From an uncultured Clostridia bacterium (lineage in GTDB: Bacteria > Bacillota > Clostridia > Peptostreptococcales > Anaerovoracaceae), in assembly GCA_934271235.1 (NCBI GenBank), contig CAKQQT010000016.1:9564-73563 (forward strand): 64,000 bases of DNA. The letters run 5' to 3'. The translations under genes were made by a program, and so were the position numbers. Of this stretch, positions 7,844 to 16,170 are shown piece by piece; the stretch's first letter is position 1, and the number at the start of each line of letters is the position of its first letter. The notes beneath the pieces are model-generated. The model made no database searches. It saw nothing but the letters and a program-made list of their open reading frames with translations, and had not been told where the DNA came from.

Positions 7844-9148
7844 TTATTCTATGGTCAGTAAGCCATCCTTGAGCAAGGTGTCCGCTGCCTTGATTACCCC
7901 AAATTTGGCGTGCTCATAGGTCAGCCCGCCCTGGAAGTAAGCAATATACGGCTCGCGCATCGGGGCATCAGCCGAAAGTTCAATTGTAGAACCTTGCACG
8001 AACGCGCCGGCCGCCATGATCACCTGATCTTCATAGCCCGGCATATCGCCCGGTACCGGTGAAACAAAGCTATCGATCGGTGCCGCTGCCTGGATCCCCT
8101 TACAGAACGAGATCAGCTTTGTCGGATCACCGCATTTTACGGACTGTACAATGTCCGAACGCAAATCTTCCGCTTTTGGTGAAACTTCAAAACCAAGTAA
8201 TTCAAAAGTTTTCCCGCAGAGGATCGCCCCTTTGACGGCACCGTTGGTTACCTTCGGTGCGATAAACAGTCCCTGCAGCATGGTTCTGGTCTGTCCGTAA
8301 GTCAGTCCACATTCTCCGCCGATGCCCGGACAGGTCATACGATATTGAATTTGATCGATCAAATCTTGTCTGCCGGCAATATAGGCACCGCTGAGCGCCA
8401 GACCGCCGCCCGGATTCTTGATCAGCGAGGAGGCCATCACATCCGCACCGACATCGGTCGGCTCCTTGGTATCTAAAAACTCCCCATAGGAGTTGTCCAC
8501 CATTTTGATGATCTGCGGATCGACCTCCCGGATAGCTGTCATCAGTTTTTCGATTTCGTCAATAGAGATCGCTTTGCGCCAGGAATACCCTGTCGCACGC
8601 TGCGCGGTGATCATGCGGGTCTTATCCGTGATTGCCGCTTTCACGCCCTCGATATCAATGGAACCGTCCGGCAGCAAATCGACTTGTTTGAACGTTACGC
8701 CATAGTCCTTGAGGGAACCGTTTCCCTTCTCATAATTCGTGATGCCAATGACCGTCTGCAGGGTATCATATGGATCTCCGGTCGCGTAGATCAATTCATC
8801 CCCCGGTCTTAAAACGCCAAGCAGTGTGGTTGCCAGTGCATGGGTACCGTTGACAAAAGTCGTCCGGACCAGTGCTGCCTCTGCATGAAACACGTCGGCA
8901 AAAACCTGCTCGATGGCAGCCCGGCCCGCATCATCGTAGCCGTAACCGGTTGTCCAGCCAAAGTGCATATCCCGGATCCGATTCTTTTGGAATGCCGCCA
9001 GCACCTTATACTGATTATATGCCATGATGTCATCCAGCTCCGCGAAGCGACCGGCAACCTGCCGCTCCGCTTCCGCGACCACATCCAGCACCTTGGCATC
9101 TATGTGAAATTCGTTCTGCAATAACTCCCTTGTTTTTGATTGATTCAT
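7844..9148 (-). CDS. ynbB: methionine gamma-lyase family PLP enzyme (YnbB/aluminium-resistance type)
   Basis: A 434-residue fold-type I PLP protein. The likely PLP lysine lies in SSLIKNPGGGLA, and NGTHALATTLLGVLRPGDE and KMVDNSYGEF fit cofactor binding. Homologues are annotated as aluminium resistance or methionine gamma-lyase family proteins; the true substrate is not established. In many Bacillota ynbB follows miaA/hfq, and here it follows miaA and a recombinase. The start is the ATG after AGGAGTTAACA. Confidence 0.9.
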   Translation of the reverse strand: MNQSKTRELLQNEFHIDAKVLDVVAEAERQVAGRFAELDDIMAYNQYKVLAAFQKNRIRDMHFGWTTGYGYDDAGRAAIEQVFADVFHAEAALVRTTFVNGTHALATTLLGVLRPGDELIYATGDPYDTLQTVIGITNYEKGNGSLKDYGVTFKQVDLLPDGSIDIEGVKAAITDKTRMITAQRATGYSWRKAISIDEIEKLMTAIREVDPQIIKMVDNSYGEFLDTKEPTDVGADVMASSLIKNPGGGLALSGAYIAGRQDLIDQIQYRMTCPGIGGECGLTYGQTRTMLQGLFIAPKVTNGAVKGAILCGKTFELLGFEVSPKAEDLRSDIVQSVKCGDPTKLISFCKGIQAAAPIDSFVSPVPGDMPGYEDQVIMAAGAFVQGSTIELSADAPMREPYIAYFQGGLTYEHAKFGVIKAADTLLKDGLLTIE

Positions 9149-9187
9149 TGTTAACTCCTATTTTTCATTCATTATTATAAAAACGCA

Positions 9188-9381
9188 GAGCGTAAGGAAT
9201 AAGCCCGTATGCGAACTTTTCGAGAAATAAGGACAGTTTCTCGCGCAAGCAAGGCTGGAAAATGGTGCTTGGAAAAGTTCTGACAGCAGAGCTGGACAGA
9301 ATTTTCCGCCCATTTTCGCCGCCGCGAGCAGATGAAACTGTTAATTTTGAGAAGTGAGCCGAGGGCTTATTCCTTACGCTC
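9188..9381. repeat. 194-bp near-palindromic foldback element with perfect 19-bp terminal inverted repeats
   Basis: Left arm GAGCGTAAGGAATAAGCCC (9188-9206) is exactly repeated in inverse at 9363-9381. The interior also pairs imperfectly along its length: ACAGTTT with AAACTGT, CTCGCG with CGCGAG, CTGGAAAATGG with the complement of CCCATTTTCGCC, and a CAGC-AGA-GCTG tip at 9284-9294. The right arm supplies the last codons and stop of the recombinase gene. It could be a MITE-like element, a recombination site or a structured 3' RNA; no target duplication is evident. Confidence 0.75.
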
Positions 9382-10491
9382 CTCTTCCCACTCCATATCC
9401 TTCACCAGATCTCTTTTCACGTTGATCTTCTGCCTTGCGTAAAGCTGGGTGGTCGTGACCTGCTCGTGATCTAAGAGCGCGGCAACATCAAAGATGGAAT
9501 TGCCGCGTCCGATCAGGCTGGTTGCTGCGGTTGCCCGCAGTTTGTGCGGACTGTAGCCGGCGCGTTTGGTCGTGTGCAGCGCGATGGCGGTATATTTTTT
9601 GACCAGTTCCCGAATCTGTCGTTCTGTCATCCGTCTGCCCTGCAAAGACAGAAACAGCGCGTCGCTGTCTTCATCGCGGGAAATGTGGATCAGACTGCGT
9701 TCGTTGTCGATGTAGTCGTGCAGGACCGCAGTCGCCGACTTGTTCAGCGGCATCAGAGATTCCTTGCCGCGTTTGCGGTAAATGATGAACTCTCCGCGGT
9801 TAAAATTGAACGAGGATAAATTCAGCTGCTGCAGCTCTGAGAGTCGCAGCCCATAGGTCAGGAACAGGATCAGGATCGCTTTGTCCCGCTTTTTGGTCTT
9901 TTCCCAGTAAGCATGCTCGCGTTCCGTCAGCCCGGTTCCCGCGGAAACCGCATCCAGCATGATCATCACCTCGTCATCCTGCAGGGCCTTGATCTCCCGC
10001 TCACCGGGACGCGGTACGCGGATCGGGTCGAACCCGTCGGTAATGTTTTTGCTCAGCAGTTCGTCATGATACAGATACTTGAACATCACAGATACCGAAG
10101 ATTTTTTGCGTGCCAGAGACTTGTTGGAATTTTCATAAACATATACAGTATCTCCGGTATCGACTTTATATCTGCGGCAGTAATCCAGGAACATATTGAC
10201 GTCAACCGCCTGCACTTCTTCCAGTTCCGAAAGCTTAATCTTGTCCGGACTTTCGGCCTGCGTCAGATCCGTTTCGGCGATCAGATACTTAAAAAAGAAC
10301 GTGATATCGTGCAGATAGGCCAGCCTGGTCGCGGGCAGCACATTCCCTTTCAGATACACGAAAAAGCCGCGCAGGAACCGCGGCAGTCCGTCCTCCAGTT
10401 CTTCACACTCCAAAAAAATGTCGTTTTCCTTTTTGATCACATTATCGGGTCGGTCACTTTTGTTTTGGATCCGTATTTCTCTTTCAGCCAT
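9367..10491 (-). CDS. tyrosine recombinase/integrase (XerC/D-like)
   Basis: A 374-residue tyrosine recombinase. An N-terminal SAM-like core-binding domain (about 30-165) precedes the catalytic domain with Arg in YGLRLSELQ, Lys in YRKRGKE, the HKLRATAA (HxxR) box, a second His in LLDHEQV and the nucleophile in TTTQLYARQ. The start overlaps the end of miaA by 55 bases; GGAG is 9 bases before the ATG, so the gene is translated from the mutL - miaA message. No phage genes or att repeats are seen nearby, so it looks like a chromosomal, Xer-type or orphan enzyme rather than a prophage integrase. Confidence 0.93.
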   Translation of the reverse strand: MAEREIRIQNKSDRPDNVIKKENDIFLECEELEDGLPRFLRGFFVYLKGNVLPATRLAYLHDITFFFKYLIAETDLTQAESPDKIKLSELEEVQAVDVNMFLDYCRRYKVDTGDTVYVYENSNKSLARKKSSVSVMFKYLYHDELLSKNITDGFDPIRVPRPGEREIKALQDDEVMIMLDAVSAGTGLTEREHAYWEKTKKRDKAILILFLTYGLRLSELQQLNLSSFNFNRGEFIIYRKRGKESLMPLNKSATAVLHDYIDNERSLIHISRDEDSDALFLSLQGRRMTERQIRELVKKYTAIALHTTKRAGYSPHKLRATAATSLIGRGNSIFDVAALLDHEQVTTTQLYARQKINVKRDLVKDMEWEEERKE

Positions 10492-11396
10492 AATAAAATA
10501 CTCCGTATTGCGTCATCGTCATTTGGGTAGTGGTCAAGGTCAAACCAAGTCATATCCTCATAGCGTCGGAACCAGGTCAGCTGCCGCTTGGCGAGATGCC
10601 GACTGTTCTTTTTGATCAGATCGATGGCCTCGTCTTTCGTATAAAGCCCGTCAAAATAGCCGATGATCTCCTTATAACCGATGCCTTTCATCGAGATGTC
10701 CTCTTCGGCCAGTCCCATTTCCAGCAGGTTTTCGACCTCCTTAAAAAGGCCCTCACGGACCATGCTGTCTACCCTCTGATTGATTCTATCATATAAAATA
10801 TCACGATTTCGTGTCAATCCGATCAAGATCGCGTCATAATCCTTACATTTTTGCTGACAATGCTTGAAATCCGTGATCGGATTGCCGCTTTTCGCGCCCT
10901 CCAGCGTGCGGATCAGCTTCTTCGTATTATTCGGGTGAATGCGTTCTGCGGTTTGAGGGTCGATGGCAGCCAGCTTCTTGTGCAGGTACGCACTGCCGAA
11001 CAGCTCCGCCTCCTCTTCCAGGCGTTTGCGGAGTTCCTGATCCTGCGGGGCGTTGCTGAAATCCATTTCGTAAAGCAGCGCATTGAGGTAAAGCCCTGTA
11101 CCTCCGCTGATGACAGGTATTTTCCCGCTTTGGAAAATCTCTTCGATGGCCTGTTTGGCCAATTCCCGGTATTTCGCGACCGAGAAAGGCTCTCTTGGGT
11201 CAATTTGATCGACCAGATAGTGCTTGACTTCTCGCTGTTCTTCGGCGGTTGGTTTGGCGCTGCCGATATCCATATATTGATAAAGCTGCATGGAATCGCA
11301 GGAAACGATCTCGCCGCCGACTGCTTTTGCGATGGCGATCGCATATTTCGTTTTGCCGACCGCTGTCGGTCCCGCGACCACAATGATCTGTCGCAT
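10437..11396 (-). CDS. miaA: tRNA dimethylallyltransferase
   Basis: Transfers a dimethylallyl group to A37 of tRNAs that read UNN codons. A 319-residue protein with P-loop GPTAVGKT at residues 9-16, SCDSMQLYQYMDIGSAKP (substrate-binding DSxQxY), GGTGLYLNALL and the C-terminal KRQLTWFRR signature. It lies directly downstream of mutL, as in most Bacillota, and its 3' end overlaps the recombinase start. Confidence 0.97.
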   Translation of the reverse strand: MRQIIVVAGPTAVGKTKYAIAIAKAVGGEIVSCDSMQLYQYMDIGSAKPTAEEQREVKHYLVDQIDPREPFSVAKYRELAKQAIEEIFQSGKIPVISGGTGLYLNALLYEMDFSNAPQDQELRKRLEEEAELFGSAYLHKKLAAIDPQTAERIHPNNTKKLIRTLEGAKSGNPITDFKHCQQKCKDYDAILIGLTRNRDILYDRINQRVDSMVREGLFKEVENLLEMGLAEEDISMKGIGYKEIIGYFDGLYTKDEAIDLIKKNSRHLAKRQLTWFRRYEDMTWFDLDHYPNDDDAIRSILLWLKEKYGSKTKVTDPIM

Positions 11397-11431
11397 AAAA
11401 ATTCCTTTCTATCGTAGCTTATCTTTCGGTA

Positions 11432-13408
11432 TTATACCCGTTTGAACATTTTTTCGATCTCGTATTCCGTCAGTTTGATGAAAGTCGGTCTGCCGTGCGG
11501 GCAACTGAACGGATTCCGGCATTTTGCAAGTGCGGTCATCAGCCCGGTGATCTCCTCCGGTTTGAGAATGTCGTGCGCTTTGACGGCCGCTTTGCAGGAC
11601 ATCATGATGAGCTTGTCGATCACCACGCGATTGGAAAGATCGGTGGAATTTTTGATGTTATCGATGAAATGGTGGATAAAGTCCTCCGCTTCCGTCAGTT
11701 CCATGAACATCGGAATCTCCGAAACGCGATAAGTTTCTTCACCGAAGGCTTCCATGGTGAAGCCCATCCTGGTCAGTGCGTCAAGCCAGTCAAAACGGTC
11801 CGCATGTGCCGCCAGAGAAACATTGATCAATAGCGGCAGCATCAGCATTTGCTTGGATTTCTCACTGCGTTCGTATTCACCGACCAGCTTTTCATAAAAG
11901 ATCCGTTCGTGTGCCGCGTGCTGGTCGATCAGATAAAAGTTCTTCTCGTCGACCGCGGTGATATAGGTATGGAAGATCACGCCGGTCGTGCGCAAAGCAT
12001 CAAAATCAAACGGCTGCATAGTCGGTGGTTCTACGGATAGATGCGGCGAGCGATCCGCGTGCAGATCCGCTTGCGGCAGCGTTTGCGTGCGATTCCTGTT
12101 TGTCACGGAATCGGACTCGCTGGGCGCAGGTTTTGCCACAGATGGGACAGCCAAATCTTGTTTTGACTGTTCCGTATACACGCGATCTGCCGGATTTTTT
12201 ATATTTGACAATATCTGTTTTATGTCAACTTGCTCTTCGTTTTGCTTGACGGTTTCGGTATCTTGTTTATATTTGAAGATATTTTTGTCTTGTGCAAACG
12301 CTGTCCCTTGCGGCGCAGGCTCTGTATTTTCACGTAAGGCGCTGAATACGCGCTCATATACCTTGGCGCCGGATAATGTCTTTTCTTCTTTCCCATTGAA
12401 GAGGTTTCCGGCATCCACGACTGCGTTTTCGGTTGCCAGTGCGGTGATAATTCCCCGGGAAATAAAATCGGCGATTTCATTTTCATGGTCGAAGCGGACT
12501 TCCCGCTTGTTCGGATGGATATTCACATCCAGTGCCGCCGGATCGGTTGTCAGAAACAGGTAGACGACCGGATAGCGGCCCTCGAACAGCCTTTCTTTGT
12601 AACCCAGCGAAACACCTTTTTCCATGACTTTGCTGTTTACCACACGGCCGTTGACAAAGAAGATCTGACTACCGCGGGTGGTTTTGGAAAATGCCGGTGT
12701 GGAAATATAGCCTTCCAGTGCCATATTGCCCTCTTGATAAGTCAGCGGCACCATATTTTTGGCATCGACATCCTTATAAATCCGAATGATACTGTTCAGG
12801 CGATTTCCATCCCCTGTCGTGGAAAAAAGAATTTTTCCGTTATTGATCAGTCTGAATTTTACCTGTTTATAGGCCAGTGCCATCTGCGAAAGGAAATCAA
12901 TGATCATGCCGCTTTCGGCACCGTCGCTTTTCATAAATTTCAGGCGGGCCGGTGTGTTATAGAACAGGTCTGTGATGACCATGGTCGTGCCGTCCGGGCA
13001 GCCGGTGGATTCTTTGGTCAGGATCTCGCCGCCGTGAAGGACCAGTCTTGTCCCAAGTTTTTCATCTGCGCATTTGGTGATCAGTTCACATCTGGTGACT
13101 GCACAGATCGAAGCCAGCGCCTCGCCGCGAAAGCCGAGGGTTTCGATGGCATTCAAATCGTCTGCGGTCTCGATTTTACTGGTCGCATGCCGCAGGAATG
13201 CGGTCTCTGCCTGGTCGGCAGGAATGCCGCAGCCATCGTCTGTCACCCGGATATAGGACTTACCGCCATGCTTGATCTCCACAACCACAGAGGAAGCACC
13301 GGCATCCAAAGCGTTTTCCACCAATTCTTTTACGATGGAAACCGGCCGCTCGATGACTTCACCGGCCGCGATTTTATCTGCAATGGATTTATCTAAAATT
13401 CGAATCAT
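11432..13408 (-). CDS. mutL: DNA mismatch repair protein MutL
   Basis: A 658-residue GHKL ATPase: NALDAGASS, DDGCGIP, GFRGEALASI and GTTV-type motifs in the N-terminal 330 residues, a variable linker, then a C-terminal dimerisation/endonuclease domain with DQHAAHERIFYE and the terminal CPHGRP motif found in strand-nicking MutL proteins. AAAGGAGTAACC precedes the ATG. Its usual partner mutS is about 36 kb away in this window (49960-52611, same strand) rather than adjacent. Confidence 0.97.
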   Translation of the reverse strand: MIRILDKSIADKIAAGEVIERPVSIVKELVENALDAGASSVVVEIKHGGKSYIRVTDDGCGIPADQAETAFLRHATSKIETADDLNAIETLGFRGEALASICAVTRCELITKCADEKLGTRLVLHGGEILTKESTGCPDGTTMVITDLFYNTPARLKFMKSDGAESGMIIDFLSQMALAYKQVKFRLINNGKILFSTTGDGNRLNSIIRIYKDVDAKNMVPLTYQEGNMALEGYISTPAFSKTTRGSQIFFVNGRVVNSKVMEKGVSLGYKERLFEGRYPVVYLFLTTDPAALDVNIHPNKREVRFDHENEIADFISRGIITALATENAVVDAGNLFNGKEEKTLSGAKVYERVFSALRENTEPAPQGTAFAQDKNIFKYKQDTETVKQNEEQVDIKQILSNIKNPADRVYTEQSKQDLAVPSVAKPAPSESDSVTNRNRTQTLPQADLHADRSPHLSVEPPTMQPFDFDALRTTGVIFHTYITAVDEKNFYLIDQHAAHERIFYEKLVGEYERSEKSKQMLMLPLLINVSLAAHADRFDWLDALTRMGFTMEAFGEETYRVSEIPMFMELTEAEDFIHHFIDNIKNSTDLSNRVVIDKLIMMSCKAAVKAHDILKPEEITGLMTALAKCRNPFSCPHGRPTFIKLTEYEIEKMFKRV

Positions 13409-13483
13409 GCGGTTACTCCTTTTTCCTTTACTGCATACAAATTCAGTATATCATTTTTTGAGACTTCTGTCGATATGACAGCA

Positions 13484-13529
13484 CAAAAAAACGACAAAGG
13501 CTGGTCATGACGATCGCCCTTGCCGTTTT
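13484..13529 (-). terminator. intrinsic terminator downstream of the phosphodiesterase gene
   Basis: On the minus strand AACGGCAAGG pairs with CCTTTGTCGTT and is followed by seven T residues. It separates the yfcE gene from mutL. Confidence 0.75.
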
Positions 13530-13565
13530 CGATTTTGATTGTCATTTTGGAAGAAAGGTAACCTG

Positions 13566-14111
13566 CTACATGGATTCGGTATGATAGGTTTCGCCGATCA
13601 GTGTTTTCCACTCCATGGTTTCATCCGTAAGCAGCATGTAGCTGTGCGGGCTTCCCTCCTTGGGAATGGAGACGGAACCCGGATTGACGTACAAATTGTT
13701 TTCGCCGAAGCTTTCCCATGCCGGTATATGGGTATGACCATGCAGTAACAGATCGCCGGGCTGCAGCATTGGCAGATGCTGCAGGTGAAATACGTGTCCG
13801 TGCGTTGCATAAATCAAACGATTTCCGGCTTCCAGGATGGCATAGTCGGCCAAAATCGGAAATTCCAGTACCATCTGATCAACTTCCGTATCGCAGTTTC
13901 CTCGGACGCAGAAAATCTTTTGTTTTCTTTCGTTGAGCATGTGCAAGACCTCTTTGGGTGCATAGTCTTTGGGTAAATCATTACGTGGCCCGTGATATAA
14001 AAGATCACCGAGCAAAAGCAGTCTGTCTGCACCTTCTCGTTTATAGGCTTCCATCAGCTGGCTGCAGTAGTATGCAGAGCCATGGATATCGGAAGCGATC
14101 ATGATGTTCAT
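13566..14111 (-). CDS. yfcE: YfcE/MJ0936-family metallophosphodiesterase
   Basis: A 181-residue calcineurin-like phosphoesterase. Metal-binding motifs in order: SDIHG (residues 7-11), LLGDLLYHGPRN, VRGNCDTE, THGH, and LLHGHTHIP, then NPGSVS. YfcE of E. coli is a manganese-dependent phosphodiesterase on small substrates; the in vivo substrate is unknown. It stands alone at the edge of the accessory block between mutL and mutS. Confidence 0.92.
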   Translation of the reverse strand: MNIMIASDIHGSAYYCSQLMEAYKREGADRLLLLGDLLYHGPRNDLPKDYAPKEVLHMLNERKQKIFCVRGNCDTEVDQMVLEFPILADYAILEAGNRLIYATHGHVFHLQHLPMLQPGDLLLHGHTHIPAWESFGENNLYVNPGSVSIPKEGSPHSYMLLTDETMEWKTLIGETYHTESM

Positions 14112-14163
14112 TGGTTCCTATTCTCCCTGTTCCTTTGTTTTGTATTCTGTCGTTACGCTGTCG

Positions 14164-15033
14164 CTACAGTGTAACCAGCTCATATTCACGGCTGCCGACG
14201 CCAAGCGCTGCAGCTGCTTCAATGGTGTGGATGCCGTGACGGCTCTCGATTCTTTCGATCAGGTGATCTCTGCCGTGATCATCGGATTGATATACCAGAT
14301 CAATGCAGGCCTGGTCCACGGCTACCGGGTCCAAACTTGCTAAAATTCCGATGTCCTGCATACAAGGATCTTCAGCTACCGCACAGCAGTCGCAGTCTAC
14401 AGATAAGTTGCACATCACGTTGATATAGGCAATTTTGTTTTCAAAATGTTTGGAAACTGCCCATGCTGCGTCTGCCATGGCTTCTAAGAATTTATCCTGA
14501 TCGGTGCTCCACATTTCATCCGGCTTGCCTGCGCCGTGGATATAAGCCTTACCGAAAGACGATGCACAGCCGATCGACAGCTGTTTCAGTGCACCACCGT
14601 AACCACCCATCGGATGGCCTTTGAAGTGGGATAATACCAGCATGGAATCATAACTTTCGATATCTTTGCCGACATAATCCTTCTGAATCTGTTTTCCGCA
14701 TGGAATGTCGAGAACCGTGTCCGGTGCTTCTGCGTCCAAAATATCCACCGCAAAATATTTGCTCCAGCCGTGCTTTTGCATCAGTGCTTCGTGTTTTTCA
14801 GTGGTATCGCGTTCGCCCGGATAAGCTGTATTACATTCTACCACGGTACCCTGTACATGGTCAATCATCGGTTTGACAAATTCCGGCTTCATATAGTTCT
14901 GATTGCCTTCCTCTCCGGAATGCAGTTTGACTGCGACTTTGCCCGGCAGCCGGATCTGCAGTGCGTCATAGATTTTGACGATATTTTCCGGTGTGATGTC
15001 CTTGATAAAATAGACTTTTGCTTTTTCTGTCAT
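14164..15033 (-). CDS. DUF362-domain protein
   Basis: A 289-residue DUF362 protein. Family blocks seen are KLHSGEEGNQNYMKP, AYPGERDTTEKH, LSHFKGHPMGGYGGALK and CDCCAVAEDPCMQDIGILASLDPVA split over two stretches. The longer family members carry a ferredoxin insert; this one lacks the CxxCxxC clusters and keeps only scattered Cys. The biochemical role is unknown. It is the last gene of a LysR-linked unit with a flavodoxin and a cupin, which hints at a redox context. Confidence 0.85.
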   Translation of the reverse strand: MTEKAKVYFIKDITPENIVKIYDALQIRLPGKVAVKLHSGEEGNQNYMKPEFVKPMIDHVQGTVVECNTAYPGERDTTEKHEALMQKHGWSKYFAVDILDAEAPDTVLDIPCGKQIQKDYVGKDIESYDSMLVLSHFKGHPMGGYGGALKQLSIGCASSFGKAYIHGAGKPDEMWSTDQDKFLEAMADAAWAVSKHFENKIAYINVMCNLSVDCDCCAVAEDPCMQDIGILASLDPVAVDQACIDLVYQSDDHGRDHLIERIESRHGIHTIEAAAALGVGSREYELVTL

Positions 15034-15047
15034 GACAGACTCCTTTC

Positions 15048-15503
15048 CTATTTCAGCTTGCTGTACTGTTCATCAGTCACTGCTTCCAGCCATTCGTTGG
15101 AGCTGTCTTTACCCGGCACTTCCACTGCCAGATGTGAAAACCATGCGTCCGGTGCAGCGCCGTGCCAGTGTTTGACTTCCGGCGGAATGTTGATGCAGTC
15201 GCCCGGTTTCATTTTGACAGCTTCCTTGCCCCATTCCTGGTAATAACCGCGGCCGGCTACGCAGACCAGGATCTGTCCGCCGCCTTCGGAGGCGTGATGG
15301 ACGTGCCAGTTGTTGCGGCAGCCCGGTTCAAAGGTGACATTGAAGATCCCCACCTGCTCGGTGGATACCGGAGCGAGATAGCTCTGTCCGACAAAATATT
15401 TTGCGAAGGCATCGTTTGGCTGTCCGATCGGAAATACCATGGACTTGGCATGGGCGCGCATAGCTTCGTCGTTTCTGCCTGCTGTTTGTGTGATTTTTGC
15501 CAT
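15048..15503 (-). CDS. cupin-domain protein
   Basis: A 151-residue single-domain cupin. Motif 1 (CRNNWHVHHASEGGGQ) provides two His and a Gln/Glu position, and motif 2 (PGDCINIPPEVKHWHGA) a further His, consistent with a metal site. Such small cupins often neighbour flavodoxins or carboxymuconolactone decarboxylases. Its substrate is unknown. It starts 21 bases after the flavodoxin stop and ends 14 bases before the DUF362 start. Confidence 0.88.
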   Translation of the reverse strand: MAKITQTAGRNDEAMRAHAKSMVFPIGQPNDAFAKYFVGQSYLAPVSTEQVGIFNVTFEPGCRNNWHVHHASEGGGQILVCVAGRGYYQEWGKEAVKMKPGDCINIPPEVKHWHGAAPDAWFSHLAVEVPGKDSSNEWLEAVTDEQYSKLK

Positions 15504-15524
15504 TGTCTTGTCCTCCTGCTTTTC

Positions 15525-15995
15525 TTACAGGGATTTTACCCATTGTTCGATGGATACCTTAGATGCACCGTTTAAGAGTTTTCCTTCTTTGATATCAGCG
15601 CCCGGTGCGGATGGTTTCAGTTCTTTGACGGTATTGCCGAAGCCACTGCCGCCGGATGTTGCAAAAAGAATGACCTTTTTGCCGCTGAAATCATAGCTTT
15701 CCAGGAACGTGTTGATGATCGTCGGTGCGACATACCACCAGATCGGGAAACCGATCAGGATCTCATCGTAATTCTCGACCTGTGCGTCCTTGTCAGCCAG
15801 TGCCGGGCGGAATGCTTTATCGTTCATTTCTACGGTGCTTCTTGCATTTTTATCCATCCAGTTCAGATCTGCTTTGGTATAAGCAACTTCGGGTTTGATC
15901 TCATATAAGTCTGCACCTGCTGCTTCTGCAACCTGTGCTGCAACTTTCTTGGTTGTTCCTTCGGCACTGAAATATGCCACTAATTTTTTACTCAT
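15525..15995 (-). CDS. flavodoxin
   Basis: A 156-residue flavodoxin-fold protein that should bind FMN and carry electrons. The phosphate loop is YFSAEGTTKKVA, and FPIWWYVAP and LFATSGGSGFG contact the flavin. ATG at 15995 is chosen over an earlier in-frame ATG because AGGAGGT lies 7 bases before it. A paralogue is at 42543-43013. It is the first gene of flavodoxin - cupin - DUF362, downstream of the LysR operator. Confidence 0.92.
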   Translation of the reverse strand: MSKKLVAYFSAEGTTKKVAAQVAEAAGADLYEIKPEVAYTKADLNWMDKNARSTVEMNDKAFRPALADKDAQVENYDEILIGFPIWWYVAPTIINTFLESYDFSGKKVILFATSGGSGFGNTVKELKPSAPGADIKEGKLLNGASKVSIEQWVKSL

Positions 15996-16072
15996 GGTTA
16001 AACCTCCTATTTTCATGACACACTGCGGCAGCAGCCGGGCGCGTCGTCACTAAAAAATATACAATGAAAAAA

Positions 16073-16111
16073 GTGTGCGGAATGCAATATTCTCTTTTGC
16101 ACTCTGCACAC
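16073..16111. promoter_or_regulatory. probable LysR-type operator
   Basis: Inverted repeat GTGTGCGGAATGCAA (16073-16087) and TTGCACTCTGCACAC (16097-16111), 13 of 15 positions paired, 9 bases apart. It lies between the lysR gene and the flavodoxin operon, about 80-115 bases upstream of the flavodoxin start, the usual place for a LysR site. Confidence 0.6.
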
Positions 16112-16170
16112 TGATTATACCGTGTTATGCCTTTTCTTGTCTAATACTTATTTTATATCAAGATTCATGC

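Noticed and set aside
9367-10491. Prophage or integrative element marked by the integrase
   Set aside because: No phage, conjugation or att-site features nearby; the gene is embedded in the mutL - miaA operon.
13405-13611. Minus-strand open frame of 68 codons between mutL and the phosphodiesterase
   Set aside because: It runs through the terminator at 13484-13529 and has no recognisable product.
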